NCBI GenBank assembly: GCA_030653545.1 | Contig: JAURZE010000022.1 | Span: 124,001 to 188,000 of the forward strand | Reading direction: 5' to 3' | Length of the DNA stretch: 64,000 nt | Source of the DNA: Nitrospira sp. | GTDB lineage: Bacteria > Nitrospirota > Nitrospiria > Nitrospirales > Nitrospiraceae | In this document: piece after piece, positions 27,288 through 35,866 of the stretch | Layout of the letters: every line of letters starts with the position of its first letter | Numbering within the stretch: the first letter of the stretch is position 1 | The notes under the pieces: generated by a model | What the model was told of the DNA's origin: nothing | Seen by the model: the letters and a program-made list of their open reading frames with translations, nothing else | The model's database searches: none | Position numbers and translations under genes: made by a program

Positions 27288-28115
27288 ATGGCATTAATCA
27301 TTAACAACAACCCGGCATCAATTTCTGCCCAGCGAAATTTGTCGAACAGCACCAACCAGTTGGGACGCTCGGTCGAGCGCCTCTCTTCCGGCCTTCGGAT
27401 TACGCGAGCCGCGGACGATGCCGCCGGCCTCGGACTGTCCGAATCCTTGCGGGCGCAGATCCGCAGCATTAACCAATCTGTCCGGAACTCCTCGGACGGT
27501 ATCAGCTTGACGCAGATCGCGGACGGCGCCGCCTCGACCATCGGCAATCTCTTGTCGCGTCTTCGTGAACTGTCTTCGCAGTCAGCCAGCGGTACGGTCG
27601 GCAACACGGAACGGTCGTACATCGACCAGGAATTCGTGGCGTTGCGGTCGGAAATCGATCGTATCGCGCAGGTCACCGAATTCAACGGTCAGGCCCTGAC
27701 CAGCGGCAGCACCATCAGCTTCTCGATCGCCATCGGGTTCAGAAGTGGATCGGGCAACTCGCTCAGCCTCGATCTCAATGACATCACCACAAACTCATTG
27801 GGGATCAGCTCAGTGAACGTGTCCACGTCGGCGAATGCGACGAGCGCGCTGGCCAACATCGACAACGCCATCAGCGCCATCGCAACCGCCCGCGCCGAAT
27901 ACGGGTCGATTCAGAACCGCTTCGAAGCGACGATTGCGAATCTGCAGGTCACGAGTGAAAACCTGACCGCCGCAGAGTCGCGTATCCGCGATGCGGATAT
28001 TGCGCATGAAACGGCGGTGTTCACCAAGAATCAGATCCTGGTCCAGACCGGTATCTCGGTCTTGGCGCAAGCCAACAACCTCCCGCAACAGGCCTTAGCC
28101 TTGCTGCAGAGGTAG
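27288..28115 (+). CDS. fliC: flagellin
   Basis: The 275-residue protein has the conserved flagellin D0/D1 ends: an N-terminal INNNPASISAQRNL then RLSSGLRITRAADDAAGL, and a C-terminal segment ending in ANNLPQQALALLQR. The middle variable region is very short, so the filament surface is minimal and mostly D0/D1; it is rich in Ser, Thr and Asn, possible O-glycosylation sites. An AAGGAGG ribosome site precedes ATG. No cleaved signal is expected because flagellin is exported by the flagellar type III apparatus, helped by FliS encoded 1.9 kb downstream. Confidence 0.97.
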   Translation: MALIINNNPASISAQRNLSNSTNQLGRSVERLSSGLRITRAADDAAGLGLSESLRAQIRSINQSVRNSSDGISLTQIADGAASTIGNLLSRLRELSSQSASGTVGNTERSYIDQEFVALRSEIDRIAQVTEFNGQALTSGSTISFSIAIGFRSGSGNSLSLDLNDITTNSLGISSVNVSTSANATSALANIDNAISAIATARAEYGSIQNRFEATIANLQVTSENLTAAESRIRDADIAHETAVFTKNQILVQTGISVLAQANNLPQQALALLQR

Positions 28116-28124
28116 TCATCGGCG

Positions 28125-28155
28125 GGGGCGGCCGCTCCTCATGAACGGCCGCCCC
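28125..28155 (+). terminator. GC-rich hairpin after flagellin, likely terminator/attenuator
   Basis: GGGGCGGCCG (28125-28134) and CGGCCGCCCC (28146-28155) are perfect 10-bp arms around an 11-nt loop, 10 bp after the flagellin stop. Only a weak TTCCCT follows, so it may be partial termination or 3'-end protection that keeps flagellin mRNA more abundant than flaG-fliD. Confidence 0.6.
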
Positions 28156-28181
28156 TTCCCTAGGTTCACACGGAGGCTGCC

Positions 28182-28544
28182 ATGATTACACCAGTAACCG
28201 GCAAAGCAGATCTCCTGACCACACCCGCCCGCGGGGGTGAACCGGATCATGCAGCGGCTAAACAGCCGACTGCCGCACGGACGCAACCTGATACCGACAA
28301 TCAGCCAGCCGCCCCGATCGAGCGGGCAACCCTCGAACAGGCGGTGGCGAAGGTCAGTGAAGAGCTGAAAACGCACGATACCAATCTGAAGTTCGAAATC
28401 GATGATTCGACGGATCGGGTGATCGTGAAGGTCATCGAAAAAGACTCGGGGGAAGTGATTCGCCAATTTCCTCCAAAAGAGGTCCTGAATCTGGCTAAGT
28501 ATTTCAACAGCTCCAAGGGCCTGCTGCTCAAAGAGCAAGCCTGA
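28182..28544 (+). CDS. flaG: FlaG family flagellar protein
   Basis: This 120-residue protein has a variable N-terminal half and the conserved FlaG C-terminal domain: LKFEIDDSTDRVIVKVIE, then SGEVIRQFPPKEVLNL. FlaG genes usually sit beside flagellin and fliD and affect filament length. A CGGAGG site precedes ATG. Order fliC-flaG-fliD-fliS is standard. Confidence 0.93.
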   Translation: MITPVTGKADLLTTPARGGEPDHAAAKQPTAARTQPDTDNQPAAPIERATLEQAVAKVSEELKTHDTNLKFEIDDSTDRVIVKVIEKDSGEVIRQFPPKEVLNLAKYFNSSKGLLLKEQA

Positions 28545-28564
28545 AGAGGTGAGGGAGATGGAGC

Positions 28565-29962
28565 ATGGCGACGATCAGTTTCGGCGGGTTGGGCAACGGA
28601 CTTGATTTCGGTCAGGTCGTGGAGCAACTGGTCAAGGTGGCACGCCTCCCGGTTAACAGCTTGACCGAGAAAAAAGGCGCCCTGAACTCAAAGTCGACGG
28701 ATTACGCGACGTTGAGCACCAAGTTGATCGGCCTCCAGAGTGCCGCGGATAAGCTGCGGCTCTCGACCTCGTTTGACCGGACGACGACGAGCGTGTCCGA
28801 TACCAGTGCGTTGAGTGCCGTCGGCTCTTCCACTGCCACATCGGGCACGTACTCGCTTAGGATCACCCAGCTCGCGCAGTCCCATCAAATCACCAGCAAA
28901 GCCGCTAAAACCGTGGCCACGACGACGACTGATATCGTCGGAGGGGCGTCCGGGACTTTTACCTTCAAAGTCGGCACCGGAACCGATCAAACGGTGACGC
29001 TCAGCGACACGGCCACGCTGGAAGATCTCAAGAGTGCGATTAATGACCTCGGTGCCGGAGCGACCGCTTCGATTATCAATACCGGGAACGACACGACTCC
29101 GGCCTATCGCCTCGTCCTCACGTCCTCGACCACCGGAGCCTCCAACGGCATCACCATTGTCGCAGACAATACCACGTTAGATTTCTTGAACAGCAGCGGG
29201 ACCGGTGGCATCGATACCCTGCAAGCCGCCCAAGATGCCATCGCCATCGTCGGAGATCCTACGCTGAATCCCGTCACCGTGACACGAAGCACCAATGCCA
29301 TCTCCGATGCCATTGCCGGCGTCACCCTCACATTGTTGGAGACAACCGGAACTTCAACCGTTCAGGTGAATGTGAGCCGAGATGTCACCGCGGTGAAGGA
29401 CAATATCAAAGGGCTGGCGACCGCCTACAACGAAGTCCTCAAGTACATCAATGAGCGGACCACCTACGATGTAGCCACGAAGAAAGGCGGCAATTTCTTC
29501 GGGGAACCAACCGTTCGCGGGGTGCTGTCCCAGATTCGTACGGCACTGTCTTCATCCATATCCGGCGCAGGATCTCTGAATACCGTCGGAGCGCTGGGTT
29601 TCAAGACGGATCGAGAGGGGACCATCACCGTCGATGACGCGAAACTCGATACCGCATTGAGCGCGAGTTACAGCAATGTCCGGACCTTGTTTGTCAACCA
29701 AACCGGGAGCGCCGGAGTCGCCCAGCTGCTCAATACGGCGGTGGACTCCTTGACCAACGTCGCATCCGGTCAATTGACATTGAGAAAGAACGGACTTGCC
29801 AAGCAGATTACCAGCCTATCGGCAGACATTCTCAGAAAAGAAGATGCCGTCACCAAGTACGAAGATCGGCTCAAGGCACAATATGCGGCGCTGGATGGTC
29901 TCCTCAGACGTCTCCAGAGCCAAAGCAGTTCACTTCAATCCAATTCCTCTCGTGGAAACTGA
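28565..29962 (+). CDS. fliD: flagellar hook-associated protein 2 (filament cap)
   Basis: The 465-residue protein has the FliD N-terminal domain (GLGNGLDFGQVVEQLV at residues 8-23, then the LSTKLIGLQSAADKL helix) and the C-terminal FliD domain with GALGFKTDREGTITVDDAKL. Size and position are typical. FliD caps the growing filament and guides flagellin assembly. A GAGGGAGATGG ribosome region precedes the ATG. Confidence 0.96.
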   Translation: MATISFGGLGNGLDFGQVVEQLVKVARLPVNSLTEKKGALNSKSTDYATLSTKLIGLQSAADKLRLSTSFDRTTTSVSDTSALSAVGSSTATSGTYSLRITQLAQSHQITSKAAKTVATTTTDIVGGASGTFTFKVGTGTDQTVTLSDTATLEDLKSAINDLGAGATASIINTGNDTTPAYRLVLTSSTTGASNGITIVADNTTLDFLNSSGTGGIDTLQAAQDAIAIVGDPTLNPVTVTRSTNAISDAIAGVTLTLLETTGTSTVQVNVSRDVTAVKDNIKGLATAYNEVLKYINERTTYDVATKKGGNFFGEPTVRGVLSQIRTALSSSISGAGSLNTVGALGFKTDREGTITVDDAKLDTALSASYSNVRTLFVNQTGSAGVAQLLNTAVDSLTNVASGQLTLRKNGLAKQITSLSADILRKEDAVTKYEDRLKAQYAALDGLLRRLQSQSSSLQSNSSRGN

Positions 29963-29991
29963 ACTCATCACGCAGTAGGGGACACACGCCA

Positions 29992-30387
29992 ATGGTTGCA
30001 CAATACGCCCAGCAGTATCAGCAAACGCAGATCCTCACCTCTTCCCGGGTACAGATCGTGGTCTTACTCTATGACGCCGCCATTCAATCTATCGAATTGA
30101 CCCGGCGCGCCATTGAAACCAACAACTTACCGGACAAAGCGCGATTCATAGGCCGGGCGATCTCGATCGTAGGGGAACTCGACAGCGTGTTGGATTACGA
30201 GCAGGGGGGAGACATCGCGAAGTCGCTGCATCGTCTCTATGACTACATGTTGAGCGAACTCGTTGAAGCCAACGCCAAACATGTGAGCTCCCGGCTCGAT
30301 GGGCCGGCTCGCTGCCTCACGACGTTGCGCGAAGCCTGGAGAGAGGTCGCGACCCAACAGCAGGCCCCGTTGGCGTTGGCCCGTTAA
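29992..30387 (+). CDS. fliS: flagellar export chaperone FliS
   Basis: The 131-residue protein shows the FliS helical-bundle pattern: AQYAQQYQQTQILTSS, then VVLLYDAAIQSIELTRRAI, and a LYDYMLSELVEAN helix. FliS binds the flagellin C terminus in the cytoplasm and prevents premature polymerisation. It lies 29 bp after fliD, as usual. Confidence 0.95.
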   Translation: MVAQYAQQYQQTQILTSSRVQIVVLLYDAAIQSIELTRRAIETNNLPDKARFIGRAISIVGELDSVLDYEQGGDIAKSLHRLYDYMLSELVEANAKHVSSRLDGPARCLTTLREAWREVATQQQAPLALAR

Positions 30388-30391
30388 ACGC

Positions 30392-30718
30392 ATGGAACCT
30401 CGCTCTGACAAAGATCTGCACACGATCTTGGCTGTCACCGAGGCGGCAGGGATGGCGGCAACCCGAGGGGAATGGAATCGGGTGGATCACTACTATCAGG
30501 TGCGAGAGGCCCTTCTCGCTCACGAAGCCCTCTCTCCCGAACATCTGGCATACGTGCTGAGCATGGATCGAACGATCGCGGAACAGATCACGGTAGCCCA
30601 GGCAGGCGTGGCCGCACTCCTTGATGACTCCGCCAAGATCCGCCAACGACTACAGGGACTGCGCCGATGGAATGGCGCGATGTCCTCGGACTCAGGGACG
30701 ATTGAGCGGCACATCTAA
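30392..30718 (+). CDS. FliT-like small helical flagellar protein
   Basis: The ATG at 30392 follows the fliS stop by 4 bp and gives 108 residues; a longer frame upstream is only the fliS shadow. The product is all-helical and of FliT size, in the normal fliT position after fliS. FliT is the export chaperone of FliD. Sequence identity to FliT is not obvious, so the name rests on size and position. Confidence 0.6.
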   Translation: MEPRSDKDLHTILAVTEAAGMAATRGEWNRVDHYYQVREALLAHEALSPEHLAYVLSMDRTIAEQITVAQAGVAALLDDSAKIRQRLQGLRRWNGAMSSDSGTIERHI

Positions 30719-30741
30719 CCAATCGCCCCCGGGAGACGCCC

Positions 30742-30942
30742 ATGGGAATCGCCGTCCATCAGATACATAACCTGGTTCGCACCTATCAACGGGCGCTCCA
30801 GCCGGCACAGTCTGAGAACTCCCCCGAACCGACAAGAGGTCAGGCCGACCGCGTCTCCGTGTCAGCCGAAGCTCGTGAGCGCCACGAGCAATTCTCCGCA
30901 CGTCCAGAACATGACCGCGACAACACAAAGAGGTCCAGGTGA
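30742..30942 (+). CDS. small FlgM-associated-like protein
   Basis: The 66-residue protein has an N-terminal helix VHQIHNLVRTYQRAL, a polar linker and the motif DRVSVSAEARERHEQF. Small proteins with such a helix and a D-x-V-x-[IS]-S-x-EAR motif are often encoded near flgM in deep-branching flagellated bacteria (I recall the FlgM-associated DVU0524 type). No flgM itself is seen in the window. A GGGAG site precedes ATG; the stop overlaps the GTG of the next gene. Confidence 0.55.
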   Translation: MGIAVHQIHNLVRTYQRALQPAQSENSPEPTRGQADRVSVSAEARERHEQFSARPEHDRDNTKRSR

Positions 30943-32468
30943 GCACACAACCGCATGACGGTCTTTCGCGCATTCTTCTCGTCGGAACACCGCTCTTCCA
31001 TCGGGATATGCGCTGGACTCAACTCGCGCGGCAGGGCTTTGCATTTACACCCGTGACGAAACGACACTGCACCCTCGACTCCGACAGCACCGCGAACGTC
31101 CAGGCCATCGTGTATCAAGTGGGGGCGCGCGCAACGGATACTTTCGCTTTTCTCGAAGCCGTCGCAACTCGACAGAGTGACCTGTGCGTCATTCTCGTCG
31201 GACGCAATCAGAAACCTGACATGGTCGCGCAGTTTCTCCGCCAAGGCGCCTTCGACTATGTCAATTGGCCCGGGGCCCTCTCGCGCCTGACGGACTCACT
31301 GAACTGCGGGCTACGGAACCGCCAAACCTTCTTGGAAGTCCGCAACCTCTCCGGGGATCTGGCCTCCGCCAATCAATCCCTGGCCCGGGAGCGTGATACC
31401 CTCAAACAATTCAATCAACGCCTGGCCGGACTCAATCAGCTGACGCAAGCGCTGGCGAGATCCCTGAAGCCTGAGGATGTCGTTCAGGCTCTCTTTACCG
31501 GGCTTCCCGCACTGACCGGAGCGGAACTCATCGGCTTAGTCCGAACCAATCCCGAACATGTCTGGACATGGTCGCAAGGCGGCGATCAAGAGCGAGAACG
31601 GACACTCACAACGCAACTCCTCGGACGGCTCGGCCGATCGCCGCAGCGGGTCACGTCAGGAGCGACCACACTGCGCCTGGTCGGCTCGCGTCCCATGCCG
31701 CTGATGAGAGGGGAAGACGCCCTCCTCGCGCACCCGCAGCCTGAGACGCATGCCATGCACGATATTCCCTTGGCCATCGGACCGCACGCCATCGGAGTGC
31801 TCCACGTTCAACGAGCAGGATCCGCCCCCTTCACAGAAGACGAACAGCAGTTGCTGGCCACCATCGGCACGTCCCTTTCGCTCACTTTGCGGAATGCCGA
31901 TGCTCACCAGGATCTCCAAGACATGGCTTTGCGGGATCCGCTGACAGGCGTGTTCAATCGCCGGGCACTTGATGAACCCCTCATGCGTGAGTTGAAGGCT
32001 GGACTTCGCTATGGAGCACCGGCCTGCCTGATGATCCTGGACCTCGATTATTTCAAAACCGTGAACGACCGCTTGGGACACACGGCCGGGGACCTCGTCT
32101 TGCGAGAGCTGGCCTCCTTAATGACGGACACCGTGCGCGACGTCGATACGGTCGGACGATACGGGGGAGAAGAGTTTGCCATTATCCTGCCGCATACCTC
32201 GATCGAGCAGGCGCAACCTTTAGCCGAACGCCTGCGAAATCTCATTGAAACCCATGCGTTCGACGTCGAAGATGGCACCGTTCGACTGACCGCCAGCATC
32301 GGGATTGCCGAGGTGTGCAATCCGGCCATCGCCGCGGTTGAGGATTGGGTGAACGCGGCCGATACGGCACTGTACGACGCGAAAGCACAGGGCCGTAATC
32401 GGGTGGTCGTGCACGCACCGGCTCCATTGGCTCCGGTTCAAGCCGCGACGCTCTGCGTCGCCGCCTAG
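30939..32468 (+). CDS. diguanylate cyclase: REC-like, coiled coil, GAF, GGDEF domains
   Basis: A GTG start overlapping the previous stop (GTGA) gives 509 residues. An N-terminal receiver-like domain (about 10-125) lacks an obvious phosphoacceptor pattern. A coiled coil (about 130-165), a GAF-like domain (about 170-325) and a GGDEF domain follow; the active site is GRYGGEEF. RDVD lies exactly five residues before GGEEF, the allosteric inhibitory I-site, so product feedback is likely. It makes c-di-GMP from GTP and sits beside a PilZ gene, forming a synthesis-readout pair within the flagellar cluster. Confidence 0.9.
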   Translation: MSTQPHDGLSRILLVGTPLFHRDMRWTQLARQGFAFTPVTKRHCTLDSDSTANVQAIVYQVGARATDTFAFLEAVATRQSDLCVILVGRNQKPDMVAQFLRQGAFDYVNWPGALSRLTDSLNCGLRNRQTFLEVRNLSGDLASANQSLARERDTLKQFNQRLAGLNQLTQALARSLKPEDVVQALFTGLPALTGAELIGLVRTNPEHVWTWSQGGDQERERTLTTQLLGRLGRSPQRVTSGATTLRLVGSRPMPLMRGEDALLAHPQPETHAMHDIPLAIGPHAIGVLHVQRAGSAPFTEDEQQLLATIGTSLSLTLRNADAHQDLQDMALRDPLTGVFNRRALDEPLMRELKAGLRYGAPACLMILDLDYFKTVNDRLGHTAGDLVLRELASLMTDTVRDVDTVGRYGGEEFAIILPHTSIEQAQPLAERLRNLIETHAFDVEDGTVRLTASIGIAEVCNPAIAAVEDWVNAADTALYDAKAQGRNRVVVHAPAPLAPVQAATLCVAA

Positions 32469-32471
32469 CGT

Positions 32472-33095
32472 ATGGAAGAAAGAGTCAGGCCCACGATGAA
32501 TCACACACAATCGCTCCGAGACTCTTCCCTCGCCGTCGATGAACGCCGGGAGTGGATTCGTGTCGATGATCACCTCCTGATGGAGTTCCGCCTCACGAGC
32601 GAATCGGCCGACACGCCCCAGCCGGGCACGCCTCCGCTGACCGATGAGATGATTGCCGCCGCCGTCGGAAAGCCGACCGCCGATCTGCTGGCACGCACGG
32701 GCGATACGCTGGCGACGTCGCCGTTCCTCCCGTGGATCATGAAAGTCGATTGGTTGATGGAGGTGCTGCTGCGTGGCATGGCGCATATTCAGCCGGACAG
32801 TATCGCCATCGCGCGACTGACCGAGGTGAATATCAGCGGGGGAGGGATCAGCTTCGTCTCACCGCGCCCGTTCCAACCAGCCGACCTGTTGACGCTGAAA
32901 CTGATTCTTCCCCCCTTCACTCCCGTCAACACGAGCGCCAAGGTCATTCGCACCTCGCCGCTGACCGGGGCGCCCGGCTACCTGATCGCCACGCAATACG
33001 TCGACCTGTCTCCGGATCATCAAGAAGACATCATTCGCCACATCATCCAGACGCAAGCCGAACGGCTGCGGGCCAGACGGAACACCGGAAGCTAG
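32472..33095 (+). CDS. PilZ domain c-di-GMP receptor
   Basis: The 207-residue protein carries RREWIR near residue 24 (containing RxxxR) and, about 95 residues later, NISGGGISF (NxSxxG), both PilZ c-di-GMP motifs. The long spacing means a helical insertion of about 70 residues in the domain. It follows the diguanylate cyclase by 3 bp. An ATG at 32496 is an alternative start; neither has a strong ribosome site. The output target is unknown. Confidence 0.8.
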   Translation: MEERVRPTMNHTQSLRDSSLAVDERREWIRVDDHLLMEFRLTSESADTPQPGTPPLTDEMIAAAVGKPTADLLARTGDTLATSPFLPWIMKVDWLMEVLLRGMAHIQPDSIAIARLTEVNISGGGISFVSPRPFQPADLLTLKLILPPFTPVNTSAKVIRTSPLTGAPGYLIATQYVDLSPDHQEDIIRHIIQTQAERLRARRNTGS

Positions 33096-33165
33096 GCGAA
33101 GGCCATACGCCGTTCGTTCCTCACCCTCGGCATTCCCACACGAAAATACATTCGCCAATTGGAGT

Positions 33166-34065
33166 TTAAGCGGCTTTCGCTGGAGAACCAGTAATCCGTT
33201 GTAGCAGAGTGTCGGCGATGTGTCCAAGCGCCACCGCGGCCGGAGCCGCCGGTTCCAGCTCGGTGACCGGCAGATAACTGCGCACAGCCCGTTCCATGGC
33301 AGGGTCGTCTGGAATTTCTCCCAGGAGCGTCAGGTCACCACCGACATACTCCTTCAAGAGCTTCCGAAGCTGCAACACATTCACCCGCGAGCGGCCGGCG
33401 ACGCGATTGAGGATCAGAGCCGGTTGAAACGTACGCAGCGAGGTCTCGGCGATCCCACGTCCCGCTTCATCCGTCTTTCCCGCCACATCCAAGACTTCTT
33501 CAACGCTGCAGAAGTCCCGGTCAGACAGCGCTTCCGCCATCGCGTCACGGGCAAGAAACGAGGACAGCACGCGGCGGATGGCCGCCAGTTTGATGAAGCG
33601 ATAGAGGTCCAAGACCGAGGTAGGGTCCGGCGTGGCCACGGCGACGTGGTAATCGGCCATGAGGAAGAAATCCAGGGCATGGTAGCTGGTCCCGGCGCCG
33701 ATATCTGCAACGATGATGTCGGTGTCCAACTCCTGAAAGTTCCGGATGAGGCGCTTTTTCTTCGAGTAGGACATATTGGCCGTGGCCAACGTGTCACCGG
33801 TGCCAGGAATAATGCGCAGATTCTTATGGACGGAGAGCGGTTGGGCAATCTCGATGAGCGTCGGCACACGGCGATTGAGAAAATCCGTCAGGGTGAGCGG
33901 CGGATTCAAAAGACCGAAGAGAATGTGGCTATCCGCTCCCCCCACATCGAGGTCGGCCAACACCACCCGTTGCCCGCGCTTGGCCAATAAAAGAGCGAGG
34001 TTGGCCGACACCACACTCTTACCGACGCCGCCCTTTCCCGACGCGATCGAGATGATCGTGGCCAT
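33166..34065 (-). CDS. MinD/ParA-family ATPase, FlhG/FleN-like
   Basis: The chosen start (ATG at 34065, 299 residues) begins MATIISIASGKGGVGKS, with the deviant Walker A typical of MinD/ParA ATPases; longer upstream frames add 31 unrelated residues. VVLADLDVGGADSH is the A' region and DIIVADIGAGTSYHALDF the Walker B region. FlhG/FleN relatives set flagellar number and position. It is the only minus-strand gene longer than 240 bp before 60 kb, divergent from the chemotaxis operon and convergent with the PilZ gene. A chemotaxis-array positioning ParC-like role is an alternative. Confidence 0.8.
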   Translation of the reverse strand: MATIISIASGKGGVGKSVVSANLALLLAKRGQRVVLADLDVGGADSHILFGLLNPPLTLTDFLNRRVPTLIEIAQPLSVHKNLRIIPGTGDTLATANMSYSKKKRLIRNFQELDTDIIVADIGAGTSYHALDFFLMADYHVAVATPDPTSVLDLYRFIKLAAIRRVLSSFLARDAMAEALSDRDFCSVEEVLDVAGKTDEAGRGIAETSLRTFQPALILNRVAGRSRVNVLQLRKLLKEYVGGDLTLLGEIPDDPAMERAVRSYLPVTELEPAAPAAVALGHIADTLLQRITGSPAKAA

Positions 34066-34217
34066 TGCGCAAAGTTCCTGATGGTTAGCGGTGAATATCG
34101 AGTACTTCATCGGTTGAAGCCTCTTCAAACCTGAGCACCACTCGTTCCTGAATCGCATTGATCACTCAAACCGACAACACCGAGAGCCCCCCTGTGTTAT
34201 TCGGCGTGAGTGCCCGC

Positions 34218-34245
34218 TCAAGTTTTCTATCGAGCACACCGATAA
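34218..34245 (+). promoter_or_regulatory. FliA (sigma-28)-like promoter of the first chemotaxis operon
   Basis: TCAAGTTT starts at 34218 and ACCGATAA is at 34238-34245, with 16 bp between TCAA and ACCGATAA. Both boxes match the TAAAGTTT/GCCGATAA consensus at seven of eight bases; the spacer is one base longer than the enteric optimum. Confidence 0.7.
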
Positions 34246-34255
34246 CCCACTCACT

Positions 34256-34477
34256 ATGAATAATCCTATGACCGCATCAACCGTGACACAGGCAAACACA
34301 ACGGATGGCGAGATCATGACGGTCCAGGAAGTGGCGCGGTTTCTCCGCGTACCCAAGTCCACCGTCTATAAGCTCGCGCGTGTCGGCGAATTGCCGGCCT
34401 CGAAGATCGGGAAGCACTGGCGCTTTCTGCGACGCGACATCCATGACTGGATGCATAGCCGTTCACAAGCCGCGTAA
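34256..34477 (+). CDS. excisionase/MerR-type helix-turn-helix protein
   Basis: The C-terminal ~53 residues form an HTH_17 (Xis-like) domain: MTVQEVARFLRVPKSTVYKL, then KHWRFLRRDIHDWM. From ATG 34256 the protein is 73 residues, but the sigma-28 box would then leave almost no leader; the ATG at 34316, right before the domain, gives a 53-residue protein and a more normal leader. No phage genes are near, so this is probably a small DNA-binding regulator heading the chemotaxis operon rather than an excisionase. Confidence 0.75.
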   Translation: MNNPMTASTVTQANTTDGEIMTVQEVARFLRVPKSTVYKLARVGELPASKIGKHWRFLRRDIHDWMHSRSQAA

Positions 34478-34589
34478 CGCAGTTCGCGGCGGAGAACGGC
34501 TGAGAACAACCTCCGACAGTCGAGGTGCGCCCCAGAGCGGGGAATACCACGACTAACGCGCAACACCCGCACGCGGGTAAGGGAGTCTC

Positions 34590-35453
34590 ATGGGCAGTCC
34601 TGTCACAAAAGCGGAAGCAGAACAGAGCAAACGCGGCATGGATGCCGAGACGTTCAAGCTGCTGCGGGAGTTTATCTACGAGCAGACGGGGATCACCTTT
34701 CAGGAGAATCAGAAGTATCTCCTGGAAAGTCGCCTGGCTTCGCGTCTCAAGGAACACAAGCTCACGACCTATGCCGACTACGTCAACTATCTCCGCTTTG
34801 ATACCTATCGTGACCGAGAGCTCGTCTCCCTCTATGGCCTGATCACGACGAACGAGACCTATTTCTATCGGGATCAACCACAGCTCGACTCTTTCATCAA
34901 GACCGTCATCCCGGCCGTCATGGAAGCCAACAAGGCGTCCCGCCAGATCCGGATCTGGAGCGCCGCCTGTTCATCGGGAGATGAGCCCTACACGCTGGCC
35001 CTCATGTTGTCGGACTACGCGCCCCTGGTGAACTGGAATATTGAAATCCTGGCCACCGACATCAGCGAACCGATTCTGAAACTGGCCAAGGCCGGTGTCT
35101 ATACCGCCCATGCCTTGCGTCACGTTCCCCCGCACCTCAAGACCAGACACTTCAATGCGCAAGGGGAGAATTTTGCCATTTCCTCGACGATCAAGAGTCG
35201 GGTGAAGTTCATGAATCTGAATCTCTACGATCGCCCACGCTTGAAACTGGTACGCGGCATCGACATCGTCTTCTGCCGGAACTGTCTGATCTATTTCGAT
35301 GAGAAAGCAAAACATCAAATTGCGACTGATCTCGCCGGCGCGTTGAAGCCCAACGGCTATCTGATCATCGGCTTTTCGGAGTCCCTGACGAAAATGAGTG
35401 ATGTACTTCGATCGCAACACGTCGGCCGAGCCGTCGTCTATCAAAAACTGTAA
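34590..35453 (+). CDS. cheR: chemotaxis protein methyltransferase CheR (first copy)
   Basis: This 287-residue protein has the CheR N-terminal helical domain (about 18-80) and SAM-dependent methyltransferase domain: TNETYFYRD, IRIWSAACSSGDEPYTLAL, and FCRNCLIYFDEKAK. CheR methylates glutamates on chemoreceptors. It opens a cheR-cheY-cheZ-cheA-cheV-cheB run. The second cheR at 52281 differs clearly in sequence. Confidence 0.95.
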   Translation: MGSPVTKAEAEQSKRGMDAETFKLLREFIYEQTGITFQENQKYLLESRLASRLKEHKLTTYADYVNYLRFDTYRDRELVSLYGLITTNETYFYRDQPQLDSFIKTVIPAVMEANKASRQIRIWSAACSSGDEPYTLALMLSDYAPLVNWNIEILATDISEPILKLAKAGVYTAHALRHVPPHLKTRHFNAQGENFAISSTIKSRVKFMNLNLYDRPRLKLVRGIDIVFCRNCLIYFDEKAKHQIATDLAGALKPNGYLIIGFSESLTKMSDVLRSQHVGRAVVYQKL

Positions 35454-35471
35454 GCCGCAAGAGGAGGACCC

Positions 35472-35852
35472 ATGCCAGCAGATCTCAACATGAAGATTCT
35501 CGTCGTCGATGACATGTCGACCATGCGCCGTATTGTCAAAAACATTCTCAAGCAACTCGGCTTTTCCAATATGGAAGAAGCCGAAAACGGGCAGGAAGCC
35601 CTTCAGAAGCTGCGGACTGAGCCGTTCGGCTTTGTCGTGTCGGATTGGAACATGCCGGTCATGCCCGGCATCGAAATGCTCCGCGCCATTCGCGCCGACG
35701 AGAAGCTGAAACACATCCCCGTGCTTATGGTGACGGCCGAAGCGCAGAAAGAGAACCTCATCGAAGCCATCCAGGCTGGCGTGAACAACTATGTCGTCAA
35801 GCCGTTCACCGCGGAAACCATGCAGGAGAAGATCAACAAGATCTTCAAATAG
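35472..35852 (+). CDS. cheY: chemotaxis response regulator CheY
   Basis: A single receiver domain of 126 residues with the acidic pair VVDD (13-14), phosphoacceptor Asp58 in VVSDWNMP, Thr in MVTAE and Lys in VVKPF. The sequence ([22 protein letters not shown]) is close to classical CheY that binds FliM. An AAGAGGAGG site precedes the ATG. A cheZ gene follows directly, supporting a role at the motor. Confidence 0.95.
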   Translation: MPADLNMKILVVDDMSTMRRIVKNILKQLGFSNMEEAENGQEALQKLRTEPFGFVVSDWNMPVMPGIEMLRAIRADEKLKHIPVLMVTAEAQKENLIEAIQAGVNNYVVKPFTAETMQEKINKIFK

Positions 35853-35866
35853 GAAGGATCGGACTC

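Noticed and set aside
34256-34477. Excisionase-like gene as evidence of a prophage or integrative element
   Set aside because: No integrase, attachment repeats, phage genes or composition shift are seen around it.
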